Shown here: positions 9,340 to 18,574 of the stretch, one piece after another
How positions within the stretch are numbered: the stretch's first letter is position 1
Layout of the letters: the number at the start of each line of letters is the position of its first letter
Translations under genes and position numbers: made by a program
The notes under the pieces: model-generated
Database searches by the model: none
Seen by the model: the letters and a program-made list of their open reading frames with translations, nothing else
Told to the model about the DNA's origin: nothing
Source: JADCCX01 sp051649305
GTDB lineage: Bacteria; Pseudomonadota; Alphaproteobacteria; Rhizobiales; Beijerinckiaceae
Assembly (NCBI GenBank): GCA_051649305.1
Contig: JBOFGV010000090.1
Location: 38,441 to 102,440, forward strand
Length of the DNA stretch: 64,000 nucleotides
Direction: 5' to 3'

Positions 9340-11139
9340 ATGAACCGTTTTCTGGCTACGGCACCTGTTGCTGTCATCGCACTTTTCACCACACCATCGG
9401 ATCACTTCCGCCTGCCCGAGGGCCCCTCAGCTGCCTATGCACAGCAGGCCGTGACGCTGGAAAATCTGACGTTTAAAGGTGATATGGGTTCCGTCAAAAT
9501 CCCGCGCATTGTTGTCGAGGGATCAACCGCTTCCAAGGCTGATATCGAGGCCTTGTTTGACACCAAGTCGCTCAACACCCTTGCGACACGGCTGGCAAAA
9601 TTCTCGGCACGCAGTGTCACCATCCCCACGTTGGAGATTGTGCAGACGGTGCAGGATAGCGACAGCACAACGGTCTACAAAGATGTTGTGATGCGCGACA
9701 TCCAGAACGGCATGATTGCCGAACTGGTCACACCTTTCGCCAGCGTGAAAACAAAAGTGAAGCCCAATGCCAAGGCCAAGGACCTTCCTGCCTTCGACAT
9801 TGACATGAACAACATGGTCATGAAGGGCACGGATCTCCCGCTGATGCTGCGCTTTGCCTTTGACAAGGCTGCTGACGGGGAAACGCTGAAAACAGCGATG
9901 GCCGAGCAGACCGTTGGCAAGGTTGTTTACCGCGTCGGTGACATGGGAACATTCACCATCCAGTCCATGTCCGCCAAGGACTTCAAGCTCAAACCTTTGA
10001 GGAAGCCATTCATCGAAACAGTGACTGCGCTTGAAAAGAACAGCAAGGACAAGACCAAGTCCAAGGATGCCGACAAGGACGCGCTTGATTTCCTGACTGA
10101 TCTTCTGACGGCCATGTCCTTTGGCAGCATGGACATGAACGGCATGAACGGTGAATTCAAGGTTCCGGGCGAAGCCAAGCCAGTCAAACTGGACATCCAG
10201 AAAATTGCCATGGCAGGCGGAGCTGATGTCCCCGGCCGGTTCACCATGCAGGGCTTCAAAACCAGCATGACAGCCGGTTCAGTCAATGTCGGTGAGATCA
10301 CGGTTGACGGTGTGACTTTGGGCAACATGGTCAAGGCACTGCAATCCGTGGGCAGCGGCGGAGATTTTTCAGACCTCAATCCTGCAGACTTTGTGCCGAA
10401 GATGGACCTGATCCGGTTTTCTGGCATTGATATCGATGTTCCTGATACCAGAGCCAAGGATCAGCGCGTGAAAGCCAAGCTTGGACTGTTTGAAACGAAG
10501 ATGAGCAACCATGTTGGTCCTATCCCCGCCAATGTGATGGTGGCTATCGACCGCTTCCAGATGGATCTGCCCAAGAATACCAAGGAAAAGGGGCTGAATG
10601 ACCTCATTGCCCTTGGATACAACGCACTGGATGTTTCATTGCGCTATGACCAGACATGGGATCAAACGTCGAAGGTGCTGAAACTGAACGAGCTTTCCAT
10701 GCGTTCGGCTGGCATGTTTGCCACGAAATACACGCTGGAGCTTGGCAATGTCAGCAAGGAGATCTTCACGCTGGACAAGGCTGTTGCTGCTGTTGCTGCC
10801 TTGGGGGTTACGGCCAAAAGCCTTGATGCCAACCTGACCAACGAAGGTTTGGCTGAAAAGTTGCTGGCACAGCAGGCAACCCAGCAGAAGCGCAAACCGG
10901 AAGATCTGCGCGCAGAATTGGCGGCAGGTGCCACCATGATGGTGCCAATGATGATGGGTGATCACCCGGCTGCCAAGACGCTGGGCACTGCACTTGGTCA
11001 GTTCGTGGCCCAGCCTAAGAACCTCAGCATCAATGTGAAAGCAAAGGACGCCGGACTGGGTGCAGCTGATTTCATTGCGGTGAAGAACCCTATGGACCTC
11101 CTGAAGAAGGTCGACATTACGGCGGTAGCGAACAAGTAA
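9340..11139 (+). CDS. Large exported protein of unknown function
   Basis: A 599-residue protein that I do not recognise. It begins at an ATG preceded by a G-rich stretch and has a hydrophobic N-terminus (ATAPVAVIALFT) with a possible cleavage after AYAQ near residue 33, so it is probably periplasmic or surface-attached. The body contains repeated strand-rich segments with regularly spaced Asp/Lys and Met-rich phrases (SMDMNGMNGEF, MMVPMMMGDHPA) and no transmembrane helix after the signal. It stands alone between erpA and a strong terminator. The repeating beta-type pattern resembles lipid-transfer or autotransporter-like shapes only superficially, so no function is assigned. Confidence 0.8.
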   Translation: MNRFLATAPVAVIALFTTPSDHFRLPEGPSAAYAQQAVTLENLTFKGDMGSVKIPRIVVEGSTASKADIEALFDTKSLNTLATRLAKFSARSVTIPTLEIVQTVQDSDSTTVYKDVVMRDIQNGMIAELVTPFASVKTKVKPNAKAKDLPAFDIDMNNMVMKGTDLPLMLRFAFDKAADGETLKTAMAEQTVGKVVYRVGDMGTFTIQSMSAKDFKLKPLRKPFIETVTALEKNSKDKTKSKDADKDALDFLTDLLTAMSFGSMDMNGMNGEFKVPGEAKPVKLDIQKIAMAGGADVPGRFTMQGFKTSMTAGSVNVGEITVDGVTLGNMVKALQSVGSGGDFSDLNPADFVPKMDLIRFSGIDIDVPDTRAKDQRVKAKLGLFETKMSNHVGPIPANVMVAIDRFQMDLPKNTKEKGLNDLIALGYNALDVSLRYDQTWDQTSKVLKLNELSMRSAGMFATKYTLELGNVSKEIFTLDKAVAAVAALGVTAKSLDANLTNEGLAEKLLAQQATQQKRKPEDLRAELAAGATMMVPMMMGDHPAAKTLGTALGQFVAQPKNLSINVKAKDAGLGAADFIAVKNPMDLLKKVDITAVANK

Positions 11140-11173
11140 ATCTGGTTCATCAAGCTGGATCAATCCGGCAACA

Positions 11174-11202
11174 AAAAACCGCCCTTCCGGGGCGGTTTTT
11201 CT
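11174..11202. terminator. Bidirectional intrinsic terminator
   Basis: An 11-base stem (AAAAACCGCCC / GGGCGGTTTTT) with a 5-base loop lies between the convergent ends of the exported protein gene and tig. The A-tract and T-tract make it usable from both strands. Confidence 0.9.
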
Positions 11203-11231
11203 GTTTCAATGATACTGTCTAATAGCTGAAA

Positions 11232-12647
11232 TTACTCAGCCTTCTTGGCTTTCTTGGCAGGGGCCTTTTTAGGCTTTTCAGCCTTTTCCGCACCTTCTGC
11301 CTCATCCTCATCGTCGTTCAGCAAGGCATCCTTGCTCACAGATACTTCAACAAGCTTCACCTGTGTCAGAATGTGGTCAACGACCTTTTCTTCAAAGATT
11401 GGCGCGCGCACTTCGGCAAGAGCCTGTGGGTTCTTGCGGTAGTAATCCCACACGGCCTTTTCCTGACCGGGATACTGGCGGGCGCGGGCAACAAGGCCCT
11501 GGCTCACTTCATCGTCAGTTACCTGCACTGCGGCTTTCTCGCCGATTTCAGCGAGAACCAGACCAAGGCGGACGCGGCGTGTGGCGATCTTCTGATAGTC
11601 AACGCGGGCTGCATCTTCGGTTGTGTCTTCGTCTTCGAATGTCTTGCCAGCAGCCTTCATTTCAGCTGTCACATTGTTCCAGATCGAGTTGAACTCCTGA
11701 TCCAGCAATGTGGGTGGCAGTTCGAAGGTGTACTTGGAATCCAGTGCATCAAGAAGCTTGCGCTTCATCTTGCGGCGGGCTGCGCCTTCAAACTCGGATG
11801 AGATGGAGGTCTTCACAGCGTCCTTAAGCTTGCCGAGGTCTTCCATGCCGTACTGCTTGGCGAGATCGTCATCGATCTTGAGATCACCAGCGGCTTCAAT
11901 CACCTTGGCAGTAACATCAAACTCGGCAGCTTTGCCTGCGAGATGAGCGGCCTGATAGTTCTCGGGGAAAGACACCTTCACCAGCTTGGTTTCATCAACT
12001 TTCATGCCGGTGACCTGATCTTCAAAGCCGGGGATGAAAGTGTTGGAACCCAGAACCACCTGAATGCCTTCGCCCTTGCCGCCATCAAACTCCACGCCGT
12101 CAATGCGGCCAACGAAATCAACCGTAACACGATCGCCTTTGTCGGCCTTGGCCTTGGCACCCTTGTCGGTGAAAGGACGTGATGGCTCGGCCATACGCTC
12201 GATGGCACCCATAACATCGGCTTCCGGAACGTCTGCAACCTGCTTCTCGAGGGTGATGTCGCTGTGGTCAGCCACTTCGAACTTCGGCAGCACTTCGAGG
12301 GCCACGGTGTATTCCAGATCGCCACGGGCGGACATGACCTCTTCGATCTTCTCCTGCTCCTGCGGGAAATTGATCGCTGGCTCGAAAGCGAGCTTCAGGC
12401 CGTGATCATCCACGATCTTGCGGTTGACTTCGTTCACAACGTTCTGGACCACATCGGCCATAACCGACTTGCCATAAACACGCTTCAGGTGATGCTGTGG
12501 AACCTTGCCGGGGCGGAAGCCGGGAAGTGTAACCTTCTTCTGCAATGTCTCCATCTCGCCCGCGAGGCGTGTGGCGAGGTCAGCAGCAGGCAGAACCACC
12601 TTATACTGGCGCTTCAGTCCTTCGACGGAGGTTTCGGTGATTTGCAT
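11232..12647 (-). CDS. tig: Trigger factor
   Basis: Ribosome-associated chaperone with peptidyl-prolyl isomerase activity that meets nascent chains at the exit tunnel. The 471-residue protein has the ribosome-binding signature GFRPGKVP at about 44-51, the FKBP-like core (DRVTVDFVGRIDG around 170) and the long helical C-terminal domain, then a Lys/Ala/Glu-rich tail (KAPAKKAKKAE). Single gene; upstream lies tRNA-Leu on the same strand. In many bacteria tig is followed by clpP, which is not the case here. Confidence 0.95.
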   Translation of the reverse strand: MQITETSVEGLKRQYKVVLPAADLATRLAGEMETLQKKVTLPGFRPGKVPQHHLKRVYGKSVMADVVQNVVNEVNRKIVDDHGLKLAFEPAINFPQEQEKIEEVMSARGDLEYTVALEVLPKFEVADHSDITLEKQVADVPEADVMGAIERMAEPSRPFTDKGAKAKADKGDRVTVDFVGRIDGVEFDGGKGEGIQVVLGSNTFIPGFEDQVTGMKVDETKLVKVSFPENYQAAHLAGKAAEFDVTAKVIEAAGDLKIDDDLAKQYGMEDLGKLKDAVKTSISSEFEGAARRKMKRKLLDALDSKYTFELPPTLLDQEFNSIWNNVTAEMKAAGKTFEDEDTTEDAARVDYQKIATRRVRLGLVLAEIGEKAAVQVTDDEVSQGLVARARQYPGQEKAVWDYYRKNPQALAEVRAPIFEEKVVDHILTQVKLVEVSVSKDALLNDDEDEAEGAEKAEKPKKAPAKKAKKAE

Positions 12648-12727
12648 GGTCGTGCGCCTTCATTGATCGTCATAAAATGGTGGTAACAGCCTGTTCTATG
12701 CACACTCTGCCCGTTCAGGTTTGTCCT

Positions 12728-12812
12728 TGGTGCGGGCGGAGGGACTTGAACCCCCACGACTTGCGTCGCCAGGACCTAAACCTGGTGCGTCTACCAATTC
12801 CGCCACGCCCGC
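12728..12812 (-). tRNA. tRNA-Leu (anticodon UAG)
   Basis: Reverse complement folds as a class II tRNA of 85 bases with encoded CCA: acceptor stem GCGGGCG/CGCCCGC, anticodon stem CCAGG/CCTGG closing the loop TTTAGGT (anticodon TAG), a short variable arm, and the T-loop GTTCAAGTC. The anticodon and variable arm identify leucine. Confidence 0.95.
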
Positions 12813-13023
12813 TTGCCTGGACCAACCCCGAGACTGCAGAAGCTTACAGCGAACCACTGTCGAGACGGCGTCCATAGCGGATCACAAATCATTATGCAGC
12901 AAAAAAATATCAGACGACACGCGGACTTCTCGAGAGGCCGAAGAGATGGCTTGATTTATCAGGCCACGCGCTCAAATAGCATTCATAGCGGGCGATTCCG
13001 CAGGCTTGCGGAGCTTAGATAGA

Positions 13024-14436
13024 ATGATTTCCCGTCGTGATACGCTGAAAGGCCTTTCGGCAACGGTTACCTGTCTGTCAGGTTCGGCACTGGCGCAGAG
13101 CCCGGCCACCCCATTCATTTTGACAGCAGCACCAGCCAAAAGCCGCATACGGCCGGAGCCTGCCGGTGAAAGCGAAGTCTGGGCCTATAACGGCGCATTG
13201 CCCGGCCCGGTCATTCGCATGAAGCGCGGACAGGCGAGCACCATTCGTCTGGTCAACAATCTGCCGCAACCAACAAGCCTGCACATTCGTGGCCTGCGCA
13301 ATGCCAATGCCATGGATGGTGTCGCTGGCTTGACGCAACCGGCCGTCGATCCGGGCAAGAGTTTTGACTACGTGATCACGCCGCAGGACAGCGGTGCCTA
13401 TATCTATCATCCCATGATCCCCGGCCGGACATCGGAACAGCTGGAACGTGGCCTCTCTGGCATGCTTGTTATTGAGGAAGACAACTACGACGCTGCGGTG
13501 GACCGGGATATCGCCATTCTCCTCGATGACTGGCGACTGACACCGGAACATCAGGTTGACAGCACAATGGCTGTAGCGGCTGACAATTCCCGCCTTGGAC
13601 GGTTGGGCAATGCGCTGACCGTCAATGGCAAAACCAATGCCGAAGAGATTAAGTTGAAGCCGGGCTCCCGCGTGCGGCTACGCATCGGTGGTGCCATGAA
13701 CGCTCGCATCCTGCCAATGCGGTTTGAAAAGATGACCAGGGCCACCGTCATCGCCATCGACGGTCAGCCCTGTGATCCTTTCGATCCCCTGCGCAAGCAA
13801 GTGATCATTGCGCCGGGCTCACGCTATGACGTGATCCTCGATCTGCCGGAAAAAGCGGGCGAGGAAACCCTTGTGCAGGTTTCACTGGGCGAAGGCATGA
13901 CTGTCGTGCGGTTTGTAACCGAGGGCGAGAAACTCGGCACCAAGCCGCCCGTCCCTGCTTTGCCTTCCAATCCTGCCCTGCCAGCGGGCATTCGCCTGCA
14001 AGAGGCGCGGCGGGCTGAATTCAACATTGCCGGTGGCTGGGACATCAAAGCTCCTGAAGGCGCTGGTGCTGCCCCCGATGTCATCGCCAAAGCCTTCCCG
14101 GATGCTGCGAAGGTCTGGACGCTTAATCATGGCTTCCCTTCCGGCCTCACCGGCAAGCCGATCTTCAGCGCCAAGAAGGGCAATATTGTTGTGGTCGCCC
14201 TCACCAACCGCACGGCATGGACACAGGTGATCACGCTGCACGGCCATGTCTTCCGGGTGCTGCACGGCATGGATGATGGCTGGGAGCCGTTTTTCCTTGA
14301 TACGGTCATTGTGCCGGAAGGCCGCACCGTGCGTATTGCGTTTGTGGCTGACAATCCGGGCAAATGGCTCATAAGATCAGCTATTATCGAACACATGGAA
14401 AGCGGCGTGCTCTCATGGTTCGAGGTGCTGGCATAA
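13024..14436 (+). CDS. Multicopper oxidase-fold protein lacking copper ligands (FtsP/SufI-like)
   Basis: Predicted exported three-cupredoxin-domain protein of 470 residues. The N-terminus MISRRDTLKG is a twin-arginine-type signal followed by a hydrophobic segment ending SALAQ. The protein follows the multicopper oxidase plan, but ligands are lost: the first HxH is HIRG (about 87-90), the second is YHPM (about 128-131), and the closing HCH...H motif reads RSAIIEHMESG (about 451-461), so the type 1 Cys and paired His are absent; one LHGHVF remains. This is the state of E. coli FtsP (SufI), a division-protecting protein with no copper. A structural rather than oxidase role is inferred. I chose the ATG at 13024 over a TTG six codons earlier because it places the RR motif normally. 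A peptidase gene follows after 12 bases. Confidence 0.85.
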   Translation: MISRRDTLKGLSATVTCLSGSALAQSPATPFILTAAPAKSRIRPEPAGESEVWAYNGALPGPVIRMKRGQASTIRLVNNLPQPTSLHIRGLRNANAMDGVAGLTQPAVDPGKSFDYVITPQDSGAYIYHPMIPGRTSEQLERGLSGMLVIEEDNYDAAVDRDIAILLDDWRLTPEHQVDSTMAVAADNSRLGRLGNALTVNGKTNAEEIKLKPGSRVRLRIGGAMNARILPMRFEKMTRATVIAIDGQPCDPFDPLRKQVIIAPGSRYDVILDLPEKAGEETLVQVSLGEGMTVVRFVTEGEKLGTKPPVPALPSNPALPAGIRLQEARRAEFNIAGGWDIKAPEGAGAAPDVIAKAFPDAAKVWTLNHGFPSGLTGKPIFSAKKGNIVVVALTNRTAWTQVITLHGHVFRVLHGMDDGWEPFFLDTVIVPEGRTVRIAFVADNPGKWLIRSAIIEHMESGVLSWFEVLA

Positions 14437-14448
14437 GGTGGATGGCGC

Positions 14449-16488
14449 ATGACAAACAGAATCAACCCGTTGCTGAAGCGATTCAACACGCCATTTAAAG
14501 CCCCTGATTTTGCTGCCATTCTGGTGACAGACTACGCACCGGCCTTTGCTTCGGCGATGGAAAGCCATCTGGCCGAAATCGATGCCATCGCCGGCAACAA
14601 GGCTGCCCCCACATTCACCAACACCATCGATGCGCTGGAGCTTTCGGGCGAGGAACTCGACCGTGTTTCGAGCGTTTTCTGGAATATTGCAGGCACAGAT
14701 TCAAACGATGACATCCGCGCTCTGGAGCGAGACATCTCTCCCAAAATGGCAGCGCACAGCAATGCCGTCAGCACCAATGCGAAACTCTTCCAGCGTATCG
14801 AAACGATCTACCAGAACCGCGACGCCCTTGCCCTTGATGCCGAGCAAAAGCAGGTGCTGGAAAAGACCCGCACGCAGTTCATCAAGGGCGGCGCAAAACT
14901 GGATGGCGCAGCGAAGAAGCGCGCCGGAGCAATCAAGCAGCGATTGGCATCTCTTGGCACCAGTTTCAGCCAGAACGTGCTGAAAGACGAGACAGACTGG
15001 ACCATGGTGCTCAGCAAGGATGATCTTGCAGGTCTGCCGGATTTTCTGGTGAGTGCTGCCAAAGCCGATGCCGAAGGCCGCAAAGTCGATGGCTATGTCA
15101 TCACGCTTTTGCGCTCTTCCGTTGAACCGTTTCTGGTGTTCTCCGAACGGCGTGATCTGCGCGAAAAAGCCTTCCGGGCTTGGACTGCCCGCGGAGATGC
15201 GGGCACCACCGACAACAAGCCTGCTGTGAAAGAGACACTGCAACTCAGGGCGGAATATGCCCGCCTTCTGGGCTATCCCGACTATGCCTCCATGAAACTT
15301 TCAGACAGCATGGCGAAATCTGCGGCCAATGCGCAGGCACTGCTCGACAAGGTTTGGCCTGCCGGCAAAGTGCGGGCAGCTGAGGAGCGCAACGAACTGC
15401 TTGCTTTGGCCAAAGCAGACGGCCTTGCAGAGATCAAGCCGTGGGACTGGCGGCATTATGCCGAGAAACTGCGCAATCAGAAATTCGCGCTCGATGAAGC
15501 CGTGATTAAACCCTACTTCCAGTTAGAAAAGATGATCGAGGCGTCTTTTGACTGCGCCACGCGGTTGTTTGGCCTTACCTTCAGTCTTGCACCTCACGTG
15601 CCTGTCTATCATCCTGATGTGCGCGCCTATGAGGTGAAGAACGCCAAGGGTGATCACATCGCGCTGTTCTACAGCGACTATTATGCCCGCCCTGGCAAGC
15701 ACTCCGGCGCATGGATGAGCGCCTTCCGCAACCAGCAGAAGCTTGGTGGAGAGCGCCGCCCGATCATCACCAACGTGATGAACTTCGTGAAACCGGCAGC
15801 AGGCTCGCCTGCCCTTTTGTCATTCGATGATGCACGCACGCTTTTCCATGAATTTGGCCACGCGCTGCACGGCATGCTGTCCGATGTCACCTACCCATCA
15901 TTGGCAGGCACAAGCGTACCGCGTGATTTCGTGGAACTGCCTTCGCAGCTCTATGAGCATTGGCTGGATCAGCCCGAAGTGCTGGCAAAGTATGCGGTGC
16001 ATGCCGAAACCGGCGCGCCTATGCCTGCTGAGCTTCTAAAAAAGCTCATTGCCTCGCGCACCTTTAACCAGGGCTTCATGACCGTTGAATACTGCTCGTC
16101 GGCTCTTGTTGATCTGGCCTTCCATACAGCGGCCGATCTCGACACGCTCGATATTGCGGCCTTTGAAAAGGCCACGCTTGATCGGCTGGGTATGCCTGCA
16201 GAAATCGTGATGCGGCACCGCACACCGCATTTCTCGCACATCTTTTCTGGCGAGGGCTATTCCGCCGGATATTACAGCTATCTCTGGTCCGAGGTGCTGG
16301 ATGCCGATGCTTTCGATGCGTTCAAGGAAGCGGGGGATATTTTTGATGCTGCAACAGCACAAAAACTCGCCACGCACATCTATTCCGCCGGGCACACCAA
16401 AAATCCGGATGAAGCCTATGTCGCCTTCCGTGGGCGCCTGCCAAGCGTGGATGCCCTGTTGAAGAAGCGAGGGCTCATTGCTGCTTGA
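14449..16488 (+). CDS. M3 family metallopeptidase (oligopeptidase A / dipeptidyl carboxypeptidase type)
   Basis: Zinc peptidase of 679 residues that degrades short peptides in the cytoplasm. The catalytic signature HEFGHALHG lies at about 467-475 with the downstream Glu ligand region, and the C-terminal block HIFSGEGYSAGYYSYLWSEVLDADAF is typical of the M3A family. No signal peptide is present, so it is a cytosolic Dcp/PrlC-type enzyme. It starts 12 bases after the MCO-fold gene and may be translated from the same message. Exact choice between dcp and prlC is not possible by motif. Confidence 0.9.
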   Translation: MTNRINPLLKRFNTPFKAPDFAAILVTDYAPAFASAMESHLAEIDAIAGNKAAPTFTNTIDALELSGEELDRVSSVFWNIAGTDSNDDIRALERDISPKMAAHSNAVSTNAKLFQRIETIYQNRDALALDAEQKQVLEKTRTQFIKGGAKLDGAAKKRAGAIKQRLASLGTSFSQNVLKDETDWTMVLSKDDLAGLPDFLVSAAKADAEGRKVDGYVITLLRSSVEPFLVFSERRDLREKAFRAWTARGDAGTTDNKPAVKETLQLRAEYARLLGYPDYASMKLSDSMAKSAANAQALLDKVWPAGKVRAAEERNELLALAKADGLAEIKPWDWRHYAEKLRNQKFALDEAVIKPYFQLEKMIEASFDCATRLFGLTFSLAPHVPVYHPDVRAYEVKNAKGDHIALFYSDYYARPGKHSGAWMSAFRNQQKLGGERRPIITNVMNFVKPAAGSPALLSFDDARTLFHEFGHALHGMLSDVTYPSLAGTSVPRDFVELPSQLYEHWLDQPEVLAKYAVHAETGAPMPAELLKKLIASRTFNQGFMTVEYCSSALVDLAFHTAADLDTLDIAAFEKATLDRLGMPAEIVMRHRTPHFSHIFSGEGYSAGYYSYLWSEVLDADAFDAFKEAGDIFDAATAQKLATHIYSAGHTKNPDEAYVAFRGRLPSVDALLKKRGLIAA

Positions 16489-16622
16489 TTGATCAAAATT
16501 CAGTCATATTGATTATTTTATGTGCAAAAAACTGATCAAATTTTGGACTGGTGAGCAATCTCCGCAAGGTGCAACCTCTCAACCCCATTTTTTTGAAGCA
16601 TTTTTCGTTGCGAACCCCGGCT

Positions 16623-16638
16623 TGGCACGCGGACTGCT
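16623..16638 (+). promoter_or_regulatory. Sigma-54 promoter of glnB-glnA
   Basis: The sequence TGGCACG-cgga-CTGCT matches the sigma-54 consensus (TGGCACG-N4-TTGCW) in all but one base, with GG and GC elements separated by exactly 10 bases. It lies about 57 bases before the glnB start, the expected place for an NtrC-activated, nitrogen-limitation promoter. NtrC sites upstream could not be identified with confidence. Confidence 0.85.
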
Positions 16639-16694
16639 TGCTTTGAGTGAAACAAAATGACAGGAAGGCCGCGCGACCCTTGCGGAGGTGCGGT

Positions 16695-17039
16695 ATGGCT
16701 ATGAAAAAGATCGAAGCGATCATCAAACCGTTCAAGCTGGATGAAGTGAAAGAAGCACTTCAGGAAGTTGGCGTTCAGGGCATCACCGTCATTGAAGCCA
16801 AAGGGTTTGGCCGCCAGAAAGGCCACACCGAGCTTTATCGCGGAGCTGAATATATTGTGGATTTTCTGCCCAAGGTGAAGCTTGAGGTTGTCGTGACAGA
16901 CAATCTGCTCGCCAAAGCCGTTGAAGCCATCAAGTCAGCGGCGCAAACAGGCCGCATTGGCGACGGAAAGATTTTCGTGACCCCTGTTGAGCAGGTCATC
17001 CGCATTCGCACCGGCGAAACCGGTGCCGACGCTGTTTGA
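16695..17039 (+). CDS. glnB: Nitrogen regulatory protein P-II
   Basis: Trimeric signalling protein that reports 2-oxoglutarate, ATP/ADP and glutamine status and controls GlnE/NtrB. The 114-residue product carries the T-loop RQKGHTELYRGAEY with the uridylylated Tyr (residue 53 here, 51 in the standard numbering), and the B- and C-loop motifs TGRIGDGKIFV and RIRTGE. The frame is open further upstream, but GGAGGTG at 16684-16690 sets the ATG at 16695 (MAMKKIEA); the ATG at 16701 would give the standard 112 residues. First gene of a glnBA operon under a sigma-54 promoter. Confidence 0.95.
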   Translation: MAMKKIEAIIKPFKLDEVKEALQEVGVQGITVIEAKGFGRQKGHTELYRGAEYIVDFLPKVKLEVVVTDNLLAKAVEAIKSAAQTGRIGDGKIFVTPVEQVIRIRTGETGADAV

Positions 17040-17108
17040 GGATTGCAATTCCTTGAACAGTACCCCTAAAACCAGAACCTAATCGTCCCAGACCAGAGAG
17101 GATCCTCC

Positions 17109-18518
17109 ATGACGACGGCAAAAGAAGTCCTGAAAAGACTGAAGGACAATGACGTCAAGTACGTCGACTTCCGCTTCACCGACCCACGCGGCAAGCTGCA
17201 GCACGTCACATTCGACGTGACCTTCGTTGATGAAGAGTGCCTTGATGAAGGCCTGATGTTCGACGGTTCGTCGATTGCTGGCTGGAAGGCCATCAACGAG
17301 TCGGACATGCTGCTGAAGCCTGATCTTGAAACCTGCACTATGGACCCGTTCTTCGCGGCTCCAACCATGAACATCCTCTGCGACGTTCTGGACCCGATCT
17401 CTGGCCAGAACTATGAGCGTGACCCACGTTCGATTGCCAAGCGCGCTGAAGCCTACATGAAGTCAGCTGGCGTCGGTGACACCGCCTACTTCGGCCCAGA
17501 AGCTGAGTTCTTCGTGTTCGACGATGTCAAGTTCTCGGCTGACACCTACAACACCGGCTACAAGGTGGACGCTGTCGAACTGCCAACCAACGGCCAGACA
17601 GACTACGAAGGCGGCAACATGGGTCACCGCGTTCCTATCAAGGGCGGTTACTTCCCAGTGCCACCAAATGATGCCAGCCAGGACATGCGCGGCGAAATGC
17701 TTGCTGCCATGGCGTCCATGGGCGTCACCGTTGAAAAGCATCACCACGAAGTGGCTTCTGCCCAGCACGAGCTTGGCATGAAGTTCAACACGCTTGTCGT
17801 GATGGCTGACCAGATGCAGTACTACAAGTATTGCATCCACAACGTTGCCCAGTCCTACGGCAAGTCGGCTACATTCATGCCGAAGCCTGTTTACGGCGAC
17901 AACGGCTCGGGCATGCACGTTCACCAGTCGATCTGGAAAGCTGGCAAGCCAATGTTCGCTGGCGACAAGTACGCTGGTCTCTCGGACATGTGCCTTTACT
18001 ACATCGGCGGCGTGATCAAGCATGCCAAGGCCATCAACGCCTTCACCAACCCATCGACCAACTCATACAAGCGTCTGGTTCCTGGCTTTGAAGCCCCAGT
18101 GCTGCTGGCATACTCGGCCCGCAACCGCTCGGCTTCCTGCCGTATTCCATGGACCAACTCGCCGAAGGCCAAGCGCGTTGAAGTGCGCTTCCCTGACCCG
18201 ATGGCGAACCCCTACCTCGCCTTCTCGGCCCTTCTCATGGCCGGTCTTGATGGTATCGCCAACAAGATCCACCCAGGCGAAGCCATGGACAAGGATCTCT
18301 ACGATTTGCCACCACGCGAGTTGAAGAAGATCCCGACCGTTTGCGGCAGCTTGCGCGAAGCGCTTTCCAGCCTCGACAAGGACCGCGGCTTCTTGACTGC
18401 CGGTGGCGTGTTCACGAACGACATGATCGATGCCTACATCGAATTGAAGATGCAGGACGTCATCCGCTTCGAGCACACACCACACCCGGTCGAGTATGTC
18501 ATGTACTACTCGTACTGA
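17109..18518 (+). CDS. glnA: Glutamine synthetase type I
   Basis: Dodecameric enzyme that makes glutamine from glutamate, ammonia and ATP. At 469 residues it is full length; visible landmarks are FDGSSIAGW (about 55-63), the ATP/Glu site segment NGSGMHVHQS, the NPSTNSYKRLVPG loop and the adenylylation site DLYDLPPRE with the target Tyr near 398. That Tyr shows it is the GlnE-regulated GSI-beta type. It follows glnB by 69 bases and ends at a clean terminator. Confidence 0.97.
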   Translation: MTTAKEVLKRLKDNDVKYVDFRFTDPRGKLQHVTFDVTFVDEECLDEGLMFDGSSIAGWKAINESDMLLKPDLETCTMDPFFAAPTMNILCDVLDPISGQNYERDPRSIAKRAEAYMKSAGVGDTAYFGPEAEFFVFDDVKFSADTYNTGYKVDAVELPTNGQTDYEGGNMGHRVPIKGGYFPVPPNDASQDMRGEMLAAMASMGVTVEKHHHEVASAQHELGMKFNTLVVMADQMQYYKYCIHNVAQSYGKSATFMPKPVYGDNGSGMHVHQSIWKAGKPMFAGDKYAGLSDMCLYYIGGVIKHAKAINAFTNPSTNSYKRLVPGFEAPVLLAYSARNRSASCRIPWTNSPKAKRVEVRFPDPMANPYLAFSALLMAGLDGIANKIHPGEAMDKDLYDLPPRELKKIPTVCGSLREALSSLDKDRGFLTAGGVFTNDMIDAYIELKMQDVIRFEHTPHPVEYVMYYSY

Positions 18519-18544
18519 TTTGGTTTCATTCGAGAAATGAAAAG

Positions 18545-18571
18545 AGCCCCGGAGCAATCCGGGGCTTTTTT
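18545..18571 (+). terminator. Terminator of glnA
   Basis: Nine-base stem AGCCCCGGA/TCCGGGGCT with a GCAA tetraloop followed by six T, 27 bases after the glnA stop. Confidence 0.92.
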
Positions 18572-18574
18572 ATT

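Noticed and set aside
11373..12686. Several open frames of 80-140 codons antisense to tig
   Set aside because: They are plus-strand shadows of the trigger factor gene with no start-site signal or recognisable protein pattern.
12677..12954. Short frames across tRNA-Leu
   Set aside because: They lie over the tRNA gene and have the usual spurious GLEPP-type translation of a reversed tRNA-Leu.
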